Shown: one piece after another, positions 1 through 6,864 of the stretch
Position numbering within the stretch: the first letter of the stretch is position 1
Layout: every line of letters begins with the position of its first letter
Origin: an uncultured Ruegeria sp.
GTDB lineage: Bacteria; Pseudomonadota; Alphaproteobacteria; Rhodobacterales; Rhodobacteraceae
Reading direction: 5' to 3'
Length of the DNA: 64,000 nt
Assembly (NCBI RefSeq): GCF_947497005.1
Contig: NZ_CANMFF010000001.1
Location: forward strand, 372,001-436,000
Made by a program: the position numbers and the translations under genes
Notes under the pieces: model-generated
The model's input: the letters and a program-made list of their open reading frames with translations, nothing else
The model's database searches: none
Told to the model about the DNA's origin: nothing

Positions 1-1
1 G

Positions 2-259
2 GTGCCACCCTTGGCCAGAATTGCGGATCGCCTGAATCTGAACGTGGCACACCAGCTTCTGGACGCCAAGGCGAATCAGATCGAGACTGGCGCAGCCACC
101 AGCAGCGTCGTTATTCTGAGCCCCGACAAAGCCCGCATTGACGAATTCGTGCGTGACGGAAACTGGCAGATCGTGAACCCGGATGGAGCAACGCCGTGGA
201 CCGACGACAAGGCCAACCTTCTCACGGCGCTCAAGCTATTGAAGGACAAGGCTCACTAG
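2..259 (+). CDS. C-terminal fragment, spermidine synthase-like protein (partial)
   Basis: Only the last 85 codons are in the window; the frame is open to the left edge, so the first methionine-type codon is not a real start. The end of the protein, with 'VVILSPDKARIDEF' and then 'WTDDKANLLTAL', resembles the end of spermidine-synthase-like domains found in fused MFS/SpeE proteins, where a WTDD-x-x-N motif sits just before the C-terminus. There are no membrane segments in this part. It is followed after 116 bp by hisF on the same strand. The family call rests on one short motif and is tentative; it could be another methyltransferase-fold protein. Confidence 0.45.
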   Translation: MPPLARIADRLNLNVAHQLLDAKANQIETGAATSSVVILSPDKARIDEFVRDGNWQIVNPDGATPWTDDKANLLTALKLLKDKAH

Positions 260-375
260 GGCGGCTGTTCAACGCGTAATGAACGCTGCCCGGGCAATCC
301 CCTTCTCTGGCGTCAAAACGTCTGTAGCATCAGCTGCGCTTTGCCGGTAAAGGTCCGGCAACAAAGGACGTCCAG

Positions 376-1137
376 ATGCTGAAAACCCGGATCATTCCCT
401 GCCTTGATGTTGCCGATGGCCGCGTGGTCAAAGGTGTGAATTTCGTAGGCCTGCGCGATGCGGGTGACCCGGTGGAATCAGCCAAAGCCTATGATGCCGC
501 CGGTGCGGATGAGATCTGTTTTCTGGACATTCACGCCACCCATGAGAACCGAGGCACCATGTTCGATGTGGTGCAACGCACGGCAGAGCAGTGCTTTGTG
601 CCCCTGACCGTGGGCGGTGGCGTTCGCACCAAGGATGATGTGCGCGCCTTGCTTTTGGCGGGGGCGGACAAGGTCAGCTTCAACTCGGCTGCCGTTGCCA
701 ACCCGGATGTGATTGCGGAATCGGCGGACCAGTTCGGCAGCCAGTGCATTGTCTGCGCCATCGACGCCAAGACAGTCGGCCCCGGCAAGTGGGAGATCTT
801 CACCCACGGCGGGCGCAAACCCACCGGCATTGATGCTGTCGCATTTGCCCAAACGGTTGTTGCCAAGGGTGCTGGGGAAATCCTGCTGACCTCGATGGAT
901 CGCGACGGCACCAAAGCCGGCTTCAACCTGCCCCTGACCCGCGCCATTTCCGATGCCGTGGACGTGCCAGTGATCGCAAGCGGAGGTGTCGGCAATCTGG
1001 ACCATCTGGTTGAAGGCGTCACCAAGGGTGGCGCAAGCGCGGTACTGGCCGCCTCGATCTTTCATTTTGGCGAATACACGATCCGCGAGGCCAAGGAACA
1101 CATGGCCGCCGCTGGTGTTCCAATGAGGTTGATATGA
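376..1137 (+). CDS. hisF: Imidazole glycerol phosphate synthase subunit HisF
   Basis: HisF is the cyclase subunit of the HisF-HisH complex in the cytoplasm. It uses ammonia from HisH to turn PRFAR into imidazole glycerol phosphate and AICAR in histidine synthesis. The 253-residue protein is full length and shows the (beta/alpha)8 barrel signatures: '[16 protein letters not shown]' with catalytic Asp11, 'VGGGVRT' in the middle, a second catalytic Asp in 'CAIDAK', and phosphate-binding 'IASGGVG' near residue 200. The start follows a purine-rich GGACG. The stop overlaps the start of hisE by 4 bp (ATGA), so translation of the two is probably coupled. Confidence 0.97.
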   Translation: MLKTRIIPCLDVADGRVVKGVNFVGLRDAGDPVESAKAYDAAGADEICFLDIHATHENRGTMFDVVQRTAEQCFVPLTVGGGVRTKDDVRALLLAGADKVSFNSAAVANPDVIAESADQFGSQCIVCAIDAKTVGPGKWEIFTHGGRKPTGIDAVAFAQTVVAKGAGEILLTSMDRDGTKAGFNLPLTRAISDAVDVPVIASGGVGNLDHLVEGVTKGGASAVLAASIFHFGEYTIREAKEHMAAAGVPMRLI

Positions 1138-1451
1138 GCATTCTGCACGATCTGGCAGCCACGATTGAAGCCCGCAAGGGCGCTGATCCGGAGTCAAGCT
1201 GGACAGCCAAGCTGCTTGCAAAAGGCCCCGAGAAATGCGCCGAGAAATTTGGTGAAGAAGCCATTGAGGCCATCATCGAAGCAACAAAAGGGGATCAGGC
1301 CAAGCTGACCTCTGAGGCGGCGGATGTTCTGTATCACCTGCTGGTCATGCTGGCCGCGCGCGATGTGGCGCTGGACGATGTGCTGGCCGAGCTTGCGCGC
1401 CGTCAGGGCATGAGCGGCATTGCCGAAAAAGCTGCCCGCCCCAAAGGATAA
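1134..1451 (+). CDS. hisE: Phosphoribosyl-ATP pyrophosphatase HisE
   Basis: HisE hydrolyses phosphoribosyl-ATP to phosphoribosyl-AMP and pyrophosphate, the second step of histidine synthesis. The 105-residue protein is a stand-alone all-alpha MazG-like enzyme and is not fused to HisI. Metal-binding acidic motifs are visible: '[13 protein letters not shown]' around residues 38-50 and '[14 protein letters not shown]' around residues 60-75. The start overlaps the hisF stop by 4 bp, so the two form an operon end. The gene is ordinary in length and composition. Confidence 0.96.
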   Translation: MSILHDLAATIEARKGADPESSWTAKLLAKGPEKCAEKFGEEAIEAIIEATKGDQAKLTSEAADVLYHLLVMLAARDVALDDVLAELARRQGMSGIAEKAARPKG

Positions 1452-1520
1452 AGGCCGGGTTCCGCGCCGTTTAAATGACCGCTATACTCGGGCGTCAGAA
1501 TGACAGGCCGAGGGCGCAAC

Positions 1521-2093
1521 ATGATCCGAGTATTGATGCTTGTGGCATCCTTTGCCATCGTCGCGGCCTGCTCTGCGCCACCACCCTCCACCGGAGATGA
1601 GGTGCAACGCCTGACAGCAGAGATTCAGAGGCTTGGGCCCGATATCGACCCTGAAGAAGCCGCACGGGCCGCGCAAGTCGCCTATGCCTATACCGCCCAG
1701 CTGGTGGACGAATACCAGATCACGGACCCACCCCTGATCCACAACGCTAAGGTCAACAAAGGTCTTCGCCCACGTGGCCTGTGTTGGCATTGGGCCGAGG
1801 ATATCGAGCGGCGCCTGAAACGGGAAAACTTTCAGACGCTGGAGTTGCATCGCGCCATCGCAAATGCCGACAATCCACTTAGGATCGACCACAGTACCGC
1901 TATCATCAGTCGCAGGGGAGAATCGCTGTATGACGGCGTCGTGCTCGACCCCTGGCGCTATGGCGGGGTCTTGTATTGGTCTCCGCTGGTTGAGGATACC
2001 CGCTATGACTGGGTGCCGCGCGACGTGGTGCTGGAAAAACGGCGACAGGAACAAGTGGCCCGGCTCAGACCTTATGAGCCCACAACGCCTTAA
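1521..2093 (+). CDS. Predicted lipoprotein, function unknown
   Basis: About 190 residues. The N-terminus has a short hydrophobic signal ending in a lipobox (VAAC), so it is probably lipidated and held in the inner or outer membrane, facing the periplasm. The ATG at 1521 is preferred over an upstream ATG at 1500 because it gives a clean signal peptide and follows a GAGGG sequence. The mature part has 'HWAEDIERRL', 'STAIISRRGESLYDG' and 'LDPWRYGG', which look like a conserved soluble domain, but I do not recognise the family. It is convergent with the next gene, overlapping by 4 bp. Confidence 0.8.
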   Translation: MIRVLMLVASFAIVAACSAPPPSTGDEVQRLTAEIQRLGPDIDPEEAARAAQVAYAYTAQLVDEYQITDPPLIHNAKVNKGLRPRGLCWHWAEDIERRLKRENFQTLELHRAIANADNPLRIDHSTAIISRRGESLYDGVVLDPWRYGGVLYWSPLVEDTRYDWVPRDVVLEKRRQEQVARLRPYEPTTP

Positions 2094-2560
2094 AGCTTGG
2101 ACGAGATGATCCCGGTCGAAAACCCGCCCATGCGCAGTTCGCCGAACAAGCGCTGATATTCGATCTTGGGACAGCGATTCATCACGACGTCCACTCCTCG
2201 GGCTTCGGCCTCGGCCGCCGCTTCCGGATGTTCAACCCCAATTTGCATCCAGACGGTGCCAAGTGAAGGGAATGCCCCCAAGGCCTCATCCACAATAGGC
2301 GGCACGGCCTCGGACCTCCGGAAAATGTCCACCATATCCACGGGCTCGGATATATCCGAAAGGCTGCCGCGCACCGTCTGGCCAAACAGGTCTTTCCCGG
2401 CATGGCCCGGATTGACTGGAATGACTTTGAACCCTTTCAACGAAAGATAGCGCGCCACGTAATAACTTGGCCTTACCGGGTTCATGGACACCCCGACAAC
2501 AGCAACGGTCTTGGTGCGTTGCAGAATGGTTTTCAGGTGCTGATCGGAATAGTCGGGCAT
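2090..2560 (-). CDS. CoA-binding (Rossmann-fold) protein, YccU-like
   Basis: A 156-residue stand-alone CoA-binding domain like those of succinyl-CoA synthetase alpha subunits. The Rossmann beta-alpha-beta is visible as 'TVAVVGVSMNPVRPSYYVARYL' region residues 17-40 (glycine at GVS, then the RPSYYVA helix), followed by 'FKVIPVNPGHAG'. 'VDMVDIFRRSEAVPPIVDEAL' region and 'VWMQIGVEHPEAAAEAEARG' region are typical of the YccU family. The cellular role is not established; it probably binds CoA or a nucleotide in the cytoplasm. The 3' end overlaps the convergent lipoprotein gene by 4 bp. Confidence 0.88.
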   Translation of the reverse strand: MPDYSDQHLKTILQRTKTVAVVGVSMNPVRPSYYVARYLSLKGFKVIPVNPGHAGKDLFGQTVRGSLSDISEPVDMVDIFRRSEAVPPIVDEALGAFPSLGTVWMQIGVEHPEAAAEAEARGVDVVMNRCPKIEYQRLFGELRMGGFSTGIISSKL

Positions 2561-2594
2561 GCCCTATCCTTAGCAGGGTTCCAAAAAGAAAAAA

Positions 2595-2616
2595 GCGCCC
2601 AAGAAACCTTGGGCGC
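2595..2616 (-). terminator. Rho-independent terminator, leftward
   Basis: A perfect 9-bp stem (GCGCCCAAG / CTTGGGCGC) with a 4-base loop. On the minus strand it is followed by a T-rich run (positions 2594-2584). It would end leftward transcription from the YHS gene, leaving an untranslated tail of about 140 nt that contains a second imperfect hairpin around 2635-2680. Confidence 0.85.
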
Positions 2617-2756
2617 CAGTTGTTGGAACGAGGGACAGTGAAATGACCCGCGGCAGTTCCGTTCCGCGGTCACTGTGACATTTAAGCATGGCTTGGTTAA
2701 AAAAAAGAGGGTAGGCGCATTTTTGTGATGACTTTTCACAATTATCTGAGGTCGAC

Positions 2757-3215
2757 CTACTCTCGGTAGAGTATGACCGGCCAGTTTTCCTCGGCCAGGT
2801 GGATATACTCCGCCCTGTCCTGCTGCCAAATCTTCTCAATCGCTTCTGAATGAGTCAGGTACAGACGACCGTTCACCACCTGCCATGCATTGGGGTCGGT
2901 GCTTTTCAAAGTGCCCATTGCCATCGCGTAAGAACAATAGCCACCAAACTGCGGCGCGAAAGCACGCGGGTCGCTTTCGAAAAGCTCGCGATTCTCCTGC
3001 GATGCGAAATGCCATCTGGCCCCTTTCCACATCACCGAATTCTCGGGCATGCCCATTATGGGCTTAGCACCATCGAAATAGGAAACGGCATCGTACCCGG
3101 CCAACGCCACCCCGTCGGTGGTGTAGTAGACAGGCATATCCTGCGCGTGTGCAGCAGGAGCAAGAAAAAAAGCGCTCAGCGCGCCAAGAATGAAACGTCG
3201 GGTCAGCATCATCAT
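2757..3215 (-). CDS. Exported YHS-domain protein
   Basis: About 152 residues with an N-terminal signal (MMMLTRRFIL, hydrophobic stretch, AHAQ cleavage), so it is probably periplasmic. The mature part carries a YHS-type domain: 'LAGYDAVSYFDG', then 'WHFASQENRELFESDPRAFAPQFGGYCSYAM' region (residues about 60-95), with the GGYC motif that often binds metal. YHS domains occur in copper- and heavy-metal-related proteins, but this one has no metal-transport neighbour. The start is placed at the MMM run; a longer frame to 3302 lacks a signal-like start. The exact ATG among the three is uncertain. Confidence 0.82.
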   Translation of the reverse strand: MMMLTRRFILGALSAFFLAPAAHAQDMPVYYTTDGVALAGYDAVSYFDGAKPIMGMPENSVMWKGARWHFASQENRELFESDPRAFAPQFGGYCSYAMAMGTLKSTDPNAWQVVNGRLYLTHSEAIEKIWQQDRAEYIHLAEENWPVILYRE

Positions 3216-3312
3216 GTCAGAATCTGAATTCACAGAGGTATCAAGATGCAATTTTTTGCTGCACGCGGAACCCCCGTTGACGCGGATGTGAACGAACTTC
3301 AACCAAATACGC

Positions 3313-3657
3313 TCAATCGAAAATATCTTCGATCACATCCCAGGCTTCGTCAAAAACCCTGGAGAACATACTTTTCTTCTTCTTTTTTCGCCTGGCTTTC
3401 GGCGGTGCCACATGTGACACGGCAGAACGCACCTGTTTGGAAGGCGCAGCTTTCCGCTTGGGCAGCATCTTCAGATCGTGCAAAGGCGCTCCACAATTTG
3501 AACAGCTCAGCTCGTGCCGCTCTTTGCCTTTCAGGACAAGGGCAGCCCGGGTCCCACAATAACAGCAGGTTGCAATTTTGGCTGGACCGGAAATGGCGCT
3601 CTCCTTTTTCTCAGGGCCGGGATGCATATAAGGCGATTGCCGCCGCATTTGAGACAT
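3313..3657 (-). CDS. Small zinc-ribbon protein, function unknown
   Basis: About 114 residues. Two CxxC pairs ('CCYCGTRAAL' and 'CSNCGAPL', residues about 31-57) form a zinc ribbon. This is followed by a lysine/arginine-rich linker (KARRKKKKK) and an acidic amphipathic tail (VFDEAWDVIEDIFD). The basic stretch suggests nucleic-acid contact. It overlaps the 3' end of rlmB by up to 47 bp on the same strand, so it is probably co-transcribed with it; later ATGs at 3648 or 3627 would shorten the overlap. A role in rRNA or translation is only suggested by context. Confidence 0.75.
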   Translation of the reverse strand: MSQMRRQSPYMHPGPEKKESAISGPAKIATCCYCGTRAALVLKGKERHELSCSNCGAPLHDLKMLPKRKAAPSKQVRSAVSHVAPPKARRKKKKKSMFSRVFDEAWDVIEDIFD

Positions 3658-4381
3658 TCAGCGATCCGAATCCACCGGCTGCGTCAATTTTCACCAATTG
3701 ATCCACGGTTTCCTTCGTCTTTTGCCTTAACCCCGGGCCTTCCGCTCCAAGAACAAGCGCGACGGGCCGGTCCCGGCCTTCGCTCAGCGCGCCTTCGATC
3801 GTTACCTCTGCTTCGCCATCCAGCCCGAGGACCAGAAAGCCCATATTCTGAAGTTCAACAATAGTGTCCGCGAGATTGCGCATCCGCAGATAGGGTTGCC
3901 GCTCCAGCGCGCCGCTGGCGGTTTTTGCCAGCGCCCCAGTCTCGGGTGCGGAATGATGGCGCGTGCCGATGACCGCACTGGCCCCCAGTACTTCGGCCGA
4001 GCGCAGAATCGCTCCGACATTATGCGGATCCGTGACCCGGTCCAGCAAAATGACGCGCGGGTTTTCCCGACCGATGCAATTGTCGGCCAGACCGCCCCAA
4101 TCCAACGGCTTGACCTCCAGCGCGGCACCCTGATGCACAGAACCAGCATCAATTGGCGCGGTAAACTTACGCGGATCAACCATTTCAGGCTCAATCCCCG
4201 AGAATTCAATCGCTTCGGCCAGTTTATCACGCGCATTGCGCGTCACGATCAAGTGCAATTTCTGTCGATTTGAGTTCATCAAAGCGTCGCGAACCGCATG
4301 CAGACCAAACAGCCAGACAGTTTCAGCGGCAGCGACTTTTCGGGCCTGTTCCTTTTCAACGACCCATTTGGGTTTCTTCAT
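3611..4381 (-). CDS. rlmB: 23S rRNA (guanosine-2'-O)-methyltransferase RlmB/TrmH family
   Basis: A SPOUT-class methyltransferase that methylates a ribose 2'-OH, in E. coli RlmB at G2251 of 23S rRNA, using S-adenosylmethionine. The 256-residue protein has an N-terminal substrate-binding part starting 'VWLFGLHAVRDALMNSNR' region (residues 23-40). The catalytic C-terminal knot follows: 'LLDRVTDPHNVGAILRSAEVLG' region, 'VALVLGAEGPGL' and 'GSLNVSNAAAIALY'. These are the three conserved SPOUT motifs, all intact. It lies next to the tRNA-Tyr gene, which points the other way. TrmH subfamily assignment to RlmB itself is likely but not certain. Confidence 0.93.
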   Translation of the reverse strand: MKKPKWVVEKEQARKVAAAETVWLFGLHAVRDALMNSNRQKLHLIVTRNARDKLAEAIEFSGIEPEMVDPRKFTAPIDAGSVHQGAALEVKPLDWGGLADNCIGRENPRVILLDRVTDPHNVGAILRSAEVLGASAVIGTRHHSAPETGALAKTASGALERQPYLRMRNLADTIVELQNMGFLVLGLDGEAEVTIEGALSEGRDRPVALVLGAEGPGLRQKTKETVDQLVKIDAAGGFGSLNVSNAAAIALYASRP

Positions 4382-4437
4382 TTTATGGGCCTCCGGGCCG
4401 AGTATACGGTTTCCTGCGTCAAAGCGAAATTTTCCTG

Positions 4438-4466
4438 TTGACGCTCCTTTGGTGCGCTAGTAATCA
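4438..4466 (+). promoter_or_regulatory. Putative sigma-70-type promoter of tRNA-Tyr
   Basis: TTGACG at 4438-4443, a 17-bp spacer, and TAATCA at 4461-4466. Transcription would start about 25 bp before the mature tRNA. A 6-bp inverted repeat (GTCAGG/CCTGAC) lies between promoter and tRNA, around 4477-4494. Confidence 0.5.
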
Positions 4467-4497
4467 CGCCTCCACGTCAGGTGCAACGCCTGACAGT

Positions 4498-4581
4498 GGG
4501 CGACAGGCCGCAAGGTGTGGCAGGGGACTGTAACTCCCTCGCGGAGACGCACGCCTGGTTCGATTCCAGGGTCGCCCACCA
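4498..4581 (+). tRNA. tRNA-Tyr (anticodon GTA)
   Basis: Acceptor stem GGGCGAC pairs with GTCGCCC, followed by A and an encoded CCA (4579-4581). The anticodon stem GGGGA/TCCCT closes a CTGTAAC loop with GTA at 4530-4532. A long variable arm (GCG-GAGA-CGC) makes this a class II tRNA, as expected for bacterial tRNA-Tyr. The T arm is CCTGG-TTCGATT-CCAGG and the D loop contains GG. It is the only tRNA I see in the window. Confidence 0.95.
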
Positions 4582-4676
4582 TCTTTCAGCAGATTTCAAA
4601 GATCACCAGAATGCTCTGTCAGCGCGTTTCTGTTTACAGGCGCACGCGCAATTGCACCCGAAAGAACTCGTAAAAG

Positions 4677-4705
4677 TTGCGAAACCGGACATTGCCCGCT
4701 AGTCT
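4677..4705 (+). promoter_or_regulatory. Putative promoter of the VPLPA-CTERM gene
   Basis: TTGCGA (4677-4682), a 17-bp spacer, then TAGTCT (4700-4705), about 27 bp before the ATG at 4732. The ribosome-binding site GAGGGA follows. The boxes are weak matches to consensus. Confidence 0.4.
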
Positions 4706-4731
4706 GATCACGTTTTTGCGAGGGATTTGTT

Positions 4732-5406
4732 ATGAGACTAATACTGGCGGCCATCGCCGTGTGTGTTGCGGGCGCGGCGAATGCGCTGACGATCACATTT
4801 GACAATAGCTTTCCGAGTGATCCCCAAAGTGGCCCGACAACGTATCAGGGAACCAGCCAGGGATTCACCTTTGACTATGCCCCCGTCTACAACTTTGGAA
4901 ATCAAATAAACTTGCATGACGACAGCGGCGTGATGTCAACAGTTGTGCAGGCCGTGAACGGGTCGAAATTCACGGTGCAATCCGTGGACTTGTGGGGGTT
5001 GTCTCGCGTGTTCATGACTGGAGCGGGTCCGGCTCCTGCGCTTGGAACGCAGGCTTACAATCAATGGCTTACAGCGGGTTCTGCGCCAGTGCCGACCCTG
5101 ACATTTTCGGGGCTCTTGAACGGCGCCACCGTTGCAACGCAGACTTTCGGACCCACGGCTCTGAACACGTTTAATTTCTCCAGCGCTTTCACGGTCATTG
5201 ATCAATTGCTGATCACGTTGAACGTCCCCAACGCAGTCAAATTCCCCTTTGGTCTCGGATCAAACACCGTTTGGTGCAACCAATGGTGTGGCGAGTTCAA
5301 TGTTGACAATTTGCAGGTCGCGCCGGTGCCCCTTCCCGCAAGCGGGTTGCTTTTGATCGGAGCCGTTTTGGGCCTGTTCGGATACCGCAGGCTTAAGACA
5401 ACCTAG
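4732..5406 (+). CDS. VPLPA-CTERM sorting domain protein
   Basis: A 224-residue exported protein. Residues 1-18 form a signal peptide (MRLILAAIAVCVAGAANA). The C-terminus has the tripartite VPLPA-CTERM anchor: 'VPLPASGLLLIGAVLGLFGY' then RRLKTT, that is motif, one membrane helix and a basic tail, like PEP-CTERM proteins that an exosortase-type enzyme processes. The middle is a Thr/Gly/Asn-rich beta-type region, with a WCNQWC double-cysteine pattern near residue 180. It is expected at the cell surface or in exopolysaccharide matrix. No exosortase gene is in the window. It is a single gene, followed by its own terminator. Confidence 0.88.
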   Translation: MRLILAAIAVCVAGAANALTITFDNSFPSDPQSGPTTYQGTSQGFTFDYAPVYNFGNQINLHDDSGVMSTVVQAVNGSKFTVQSVDLWGLSRVFMTGAGPAPALGTQAYNQWLTAGSAPVPTLTFSGLLNGATVATQTFGPTALNTFNFSSAFTVIDQLLITLNVPNAVKFPFGLGSNTVWCNQWCGEFNVDNLQVAPVPLPASGLLLIGAVLGLFGYRRLKTT

Positions 5407-5430
5407 TTGCTGACTATACTGACAGGAATA

Positions 5431-5466
5431 AGCGGCGCTGATTAATTTTCAGCGCCGCTTTTTTTT
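5431..5466 (+). terminator. Rho-independent terminator, rightward
   Basis: A perfect 10-bp stem AGCGGCGCTG/CAGCGCCGCT, a 9-base AT-rich loop, then a run of seven T (5460-5466). It closes the VPLPA-CTERM transcription unit. Confidence 0.93.
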
Positions 5467-5502
5467 CGCGTTTGATACCGTGAGGCTGGCGTATTGACGT
5501 GC

Positions 5503-6024
5503 TTATTCTGCCGCCGGGCGCAGTTGTGAGACACTCTTGAACCACGCCTCAATTGCATCCAGATCCGCTGGCAGTACCTCGGCCGCGCCGTCGGCAAAGG
5601 CTTGAAACTTCTCTTCGTTCAATCCGTTCACGCCGACCAGCACCGGAATGTCCAGGGCCAGTGCTTCCCCGATCACGGGCCGGAACCCGCGTCCATCTGA
5701 TTCATGCTTGCCGAACTTGTTGATGATCAGAAGTTGGGGCGCATCCTCAAGCGAGGCGGTCACATATCCCACCGCCTGTTCCAGCGCAGCCGGATCCAGT
5801 CGGCAGCCACGTGACTGGGTTCCCAGTGATTGCGAGATGCGGATGGTTTCGCCATCGGGCAGCACACGAACGTCCATATCGCATTTGCTGCTGTCGGCGC
5901 ATTCCGTGTTCGTTTGTACAACACCGGCAAGTTTTGCGCCGGACGCCAGCAGACGCTCGGCGACAGCGCTCAGCAGTCGGTCCGTTGCGCCGCGATCGGT
6001 AGTGGTGACATAGGCCAGCTGCAT
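5503..6024 (-). CDS. DUF2478 domain protein (molybdenum-transport-associated family)
   Basis: A 173-residue cytoplasmic protein that spans a whole DUF2478 domain. Characteristic parts are the N-terminal 'LAYVTTTDRGATDRLLSAVA' region, 'GCRLDPAALEQAVGYV' and 'LLIINKFGKHESDGRGFR' region (residues about 108-126). The family is often encoded beside molybdate ABC transporter genes and has a P-loop-like fold in some members, but the biochemical role is not known. There is no mod gene here, so the gene is away from its usual partners. It is on the same strand as NnrU but 70 bp apart. Confidence 0.82.
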   Translation of the reverse strand: MQLAYVTTTDRGATDRLLSAVAERLLASGAKLAGVVQTNTECADSSKCDMDVRVLPDGETIRISQSLGTQSRGCRLDPAALEQAVGYVTASLEDAPQLLIINKFGKHESDGRGFRPVIGEALALDIPVLVGVNGLNEEKFQAFADGAAEVLPADLDAIEAWFKSVSQLRPAAE

Positions 6025-6094
6025 CTTGGACCTCTTGTAAATTGTTTATGACGTTTCAGATAGCACGCAAGGTGCTGCCCGACCACTCCCTCAG

Positions 6095-6760
6095 TTACGG
6101 AAGCGGGGACAGGCCGATCACAGGTGCGTGCAGGTGAAGAAGAATCGCGTAGACGGCAAGCGCGGCCAGCCAAACCCCAAGGCGAGGCCAGGGACATGGT
6201 GAACGCAGTGAAAACCGCGCTGTATTGCGGGATAACCGGACCCATTCAAAACCCATCTCGCGCCTCTTGCGCCGGTCGATCAGGGCCATGCCCATTGCCG
6301 CGAAACCGGCAAAAAGGCCGAACAGGATCACATGAGACAGGCTGCCATTGGCCAGCAAATGTGCCACCGCCCACAGCATCATCGCAGCAAGGATGGGGTG
6401 GCGGGTGGTGCGCAGGATACCGGGCTGTTCCGGGTCAAAAGGCCGATTGCCGAGCCCTCCGAAAGAGAACGGGTTCTGAATGATGAGCCCCGCAATAGCC
6501 AGCCAGCAGACCACGGGCATGATCAGCACTGGTGCCCAGCGTAAAACCGCGAATGGCGGGATGACCTCGACATAAGGGGCATTTGCGGCGGCAACGATCA
6601 GCCAGGCCAGTACGGCCAGCGACAGAACCGAATAGGCCGTGAAATAACCCCGGCGTCCGAGTGTGTCGATCAGCCACCCTCGGACAGCGGGCCGAACGGG
6701 AATGGCGTGGCTGAGAAGGAATGTAATGAGCGCTGCAAGGAATAGGGCCCAACCGGTCAT
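6095..6760 (-). CDS. NnrU family membrane protein
   Basis: A 221-residue integral membrane protein with about six hydrophobic segments. The NnrU signatures are visible: 'HAIPVRPAVRGWLIDTLGRRGYFTAYS' region at residues 19-46, 'QNPFSFGG' near residue 120, and 'GILRTTRHPILAAMMLW' region near residues 138-155, a motif shared with isoprenylcysteine methyltransferase-like proteins. NnrU genes were first found with nitrite and nitric-oxide reductase genes. No denitrification gene is in this window, so the partner here is unknown. Confidence 0.87.
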   Translation of the reverse strand: MTGWALFLAALITFLLSHAIPVRPAVRGWLIDTLGRRGYFTAYSVLSLAVLAWLIVAAANAPYVEVIPPFAVLRWAPVLIMPVVCWLAIAGLIIQNPFSFGGLGNRPFDPEQPGILRTTRHPILAAMMLWAVAHLLANGSLSHVILFGLFAGFAAMGMALIDRRKRREMGFEWVRLSRNTARFSLRSPCPWPRLGVWLAALAVYAILLHLHAPVIGLSPLP

Positions 6761-6836
6761 GGTGATCTCCGCGTTATTGGGATCGGTCTAGATCAGGATG
6801 GCGGTGGTATCCTTGTCCGAAATCAAGTCAAGAACA

Positions 6837-6855
6837 GGGGCGGGTGCACCGCCCC
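6837..6855 (-). terminator. GC-rich hairpin after the ABC importer operon
   Basis: A 7-bp stem GGGGCGG/CCGCCCC with a 5-base loop starting 10 bp after the permease stop codon at 6865. There is no clear T run on the minus strand, so this may be a weak or Rho-assisted terminator. Confidence 0.4.
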
Positions 6856-6864
6856 CGTGCTGTG

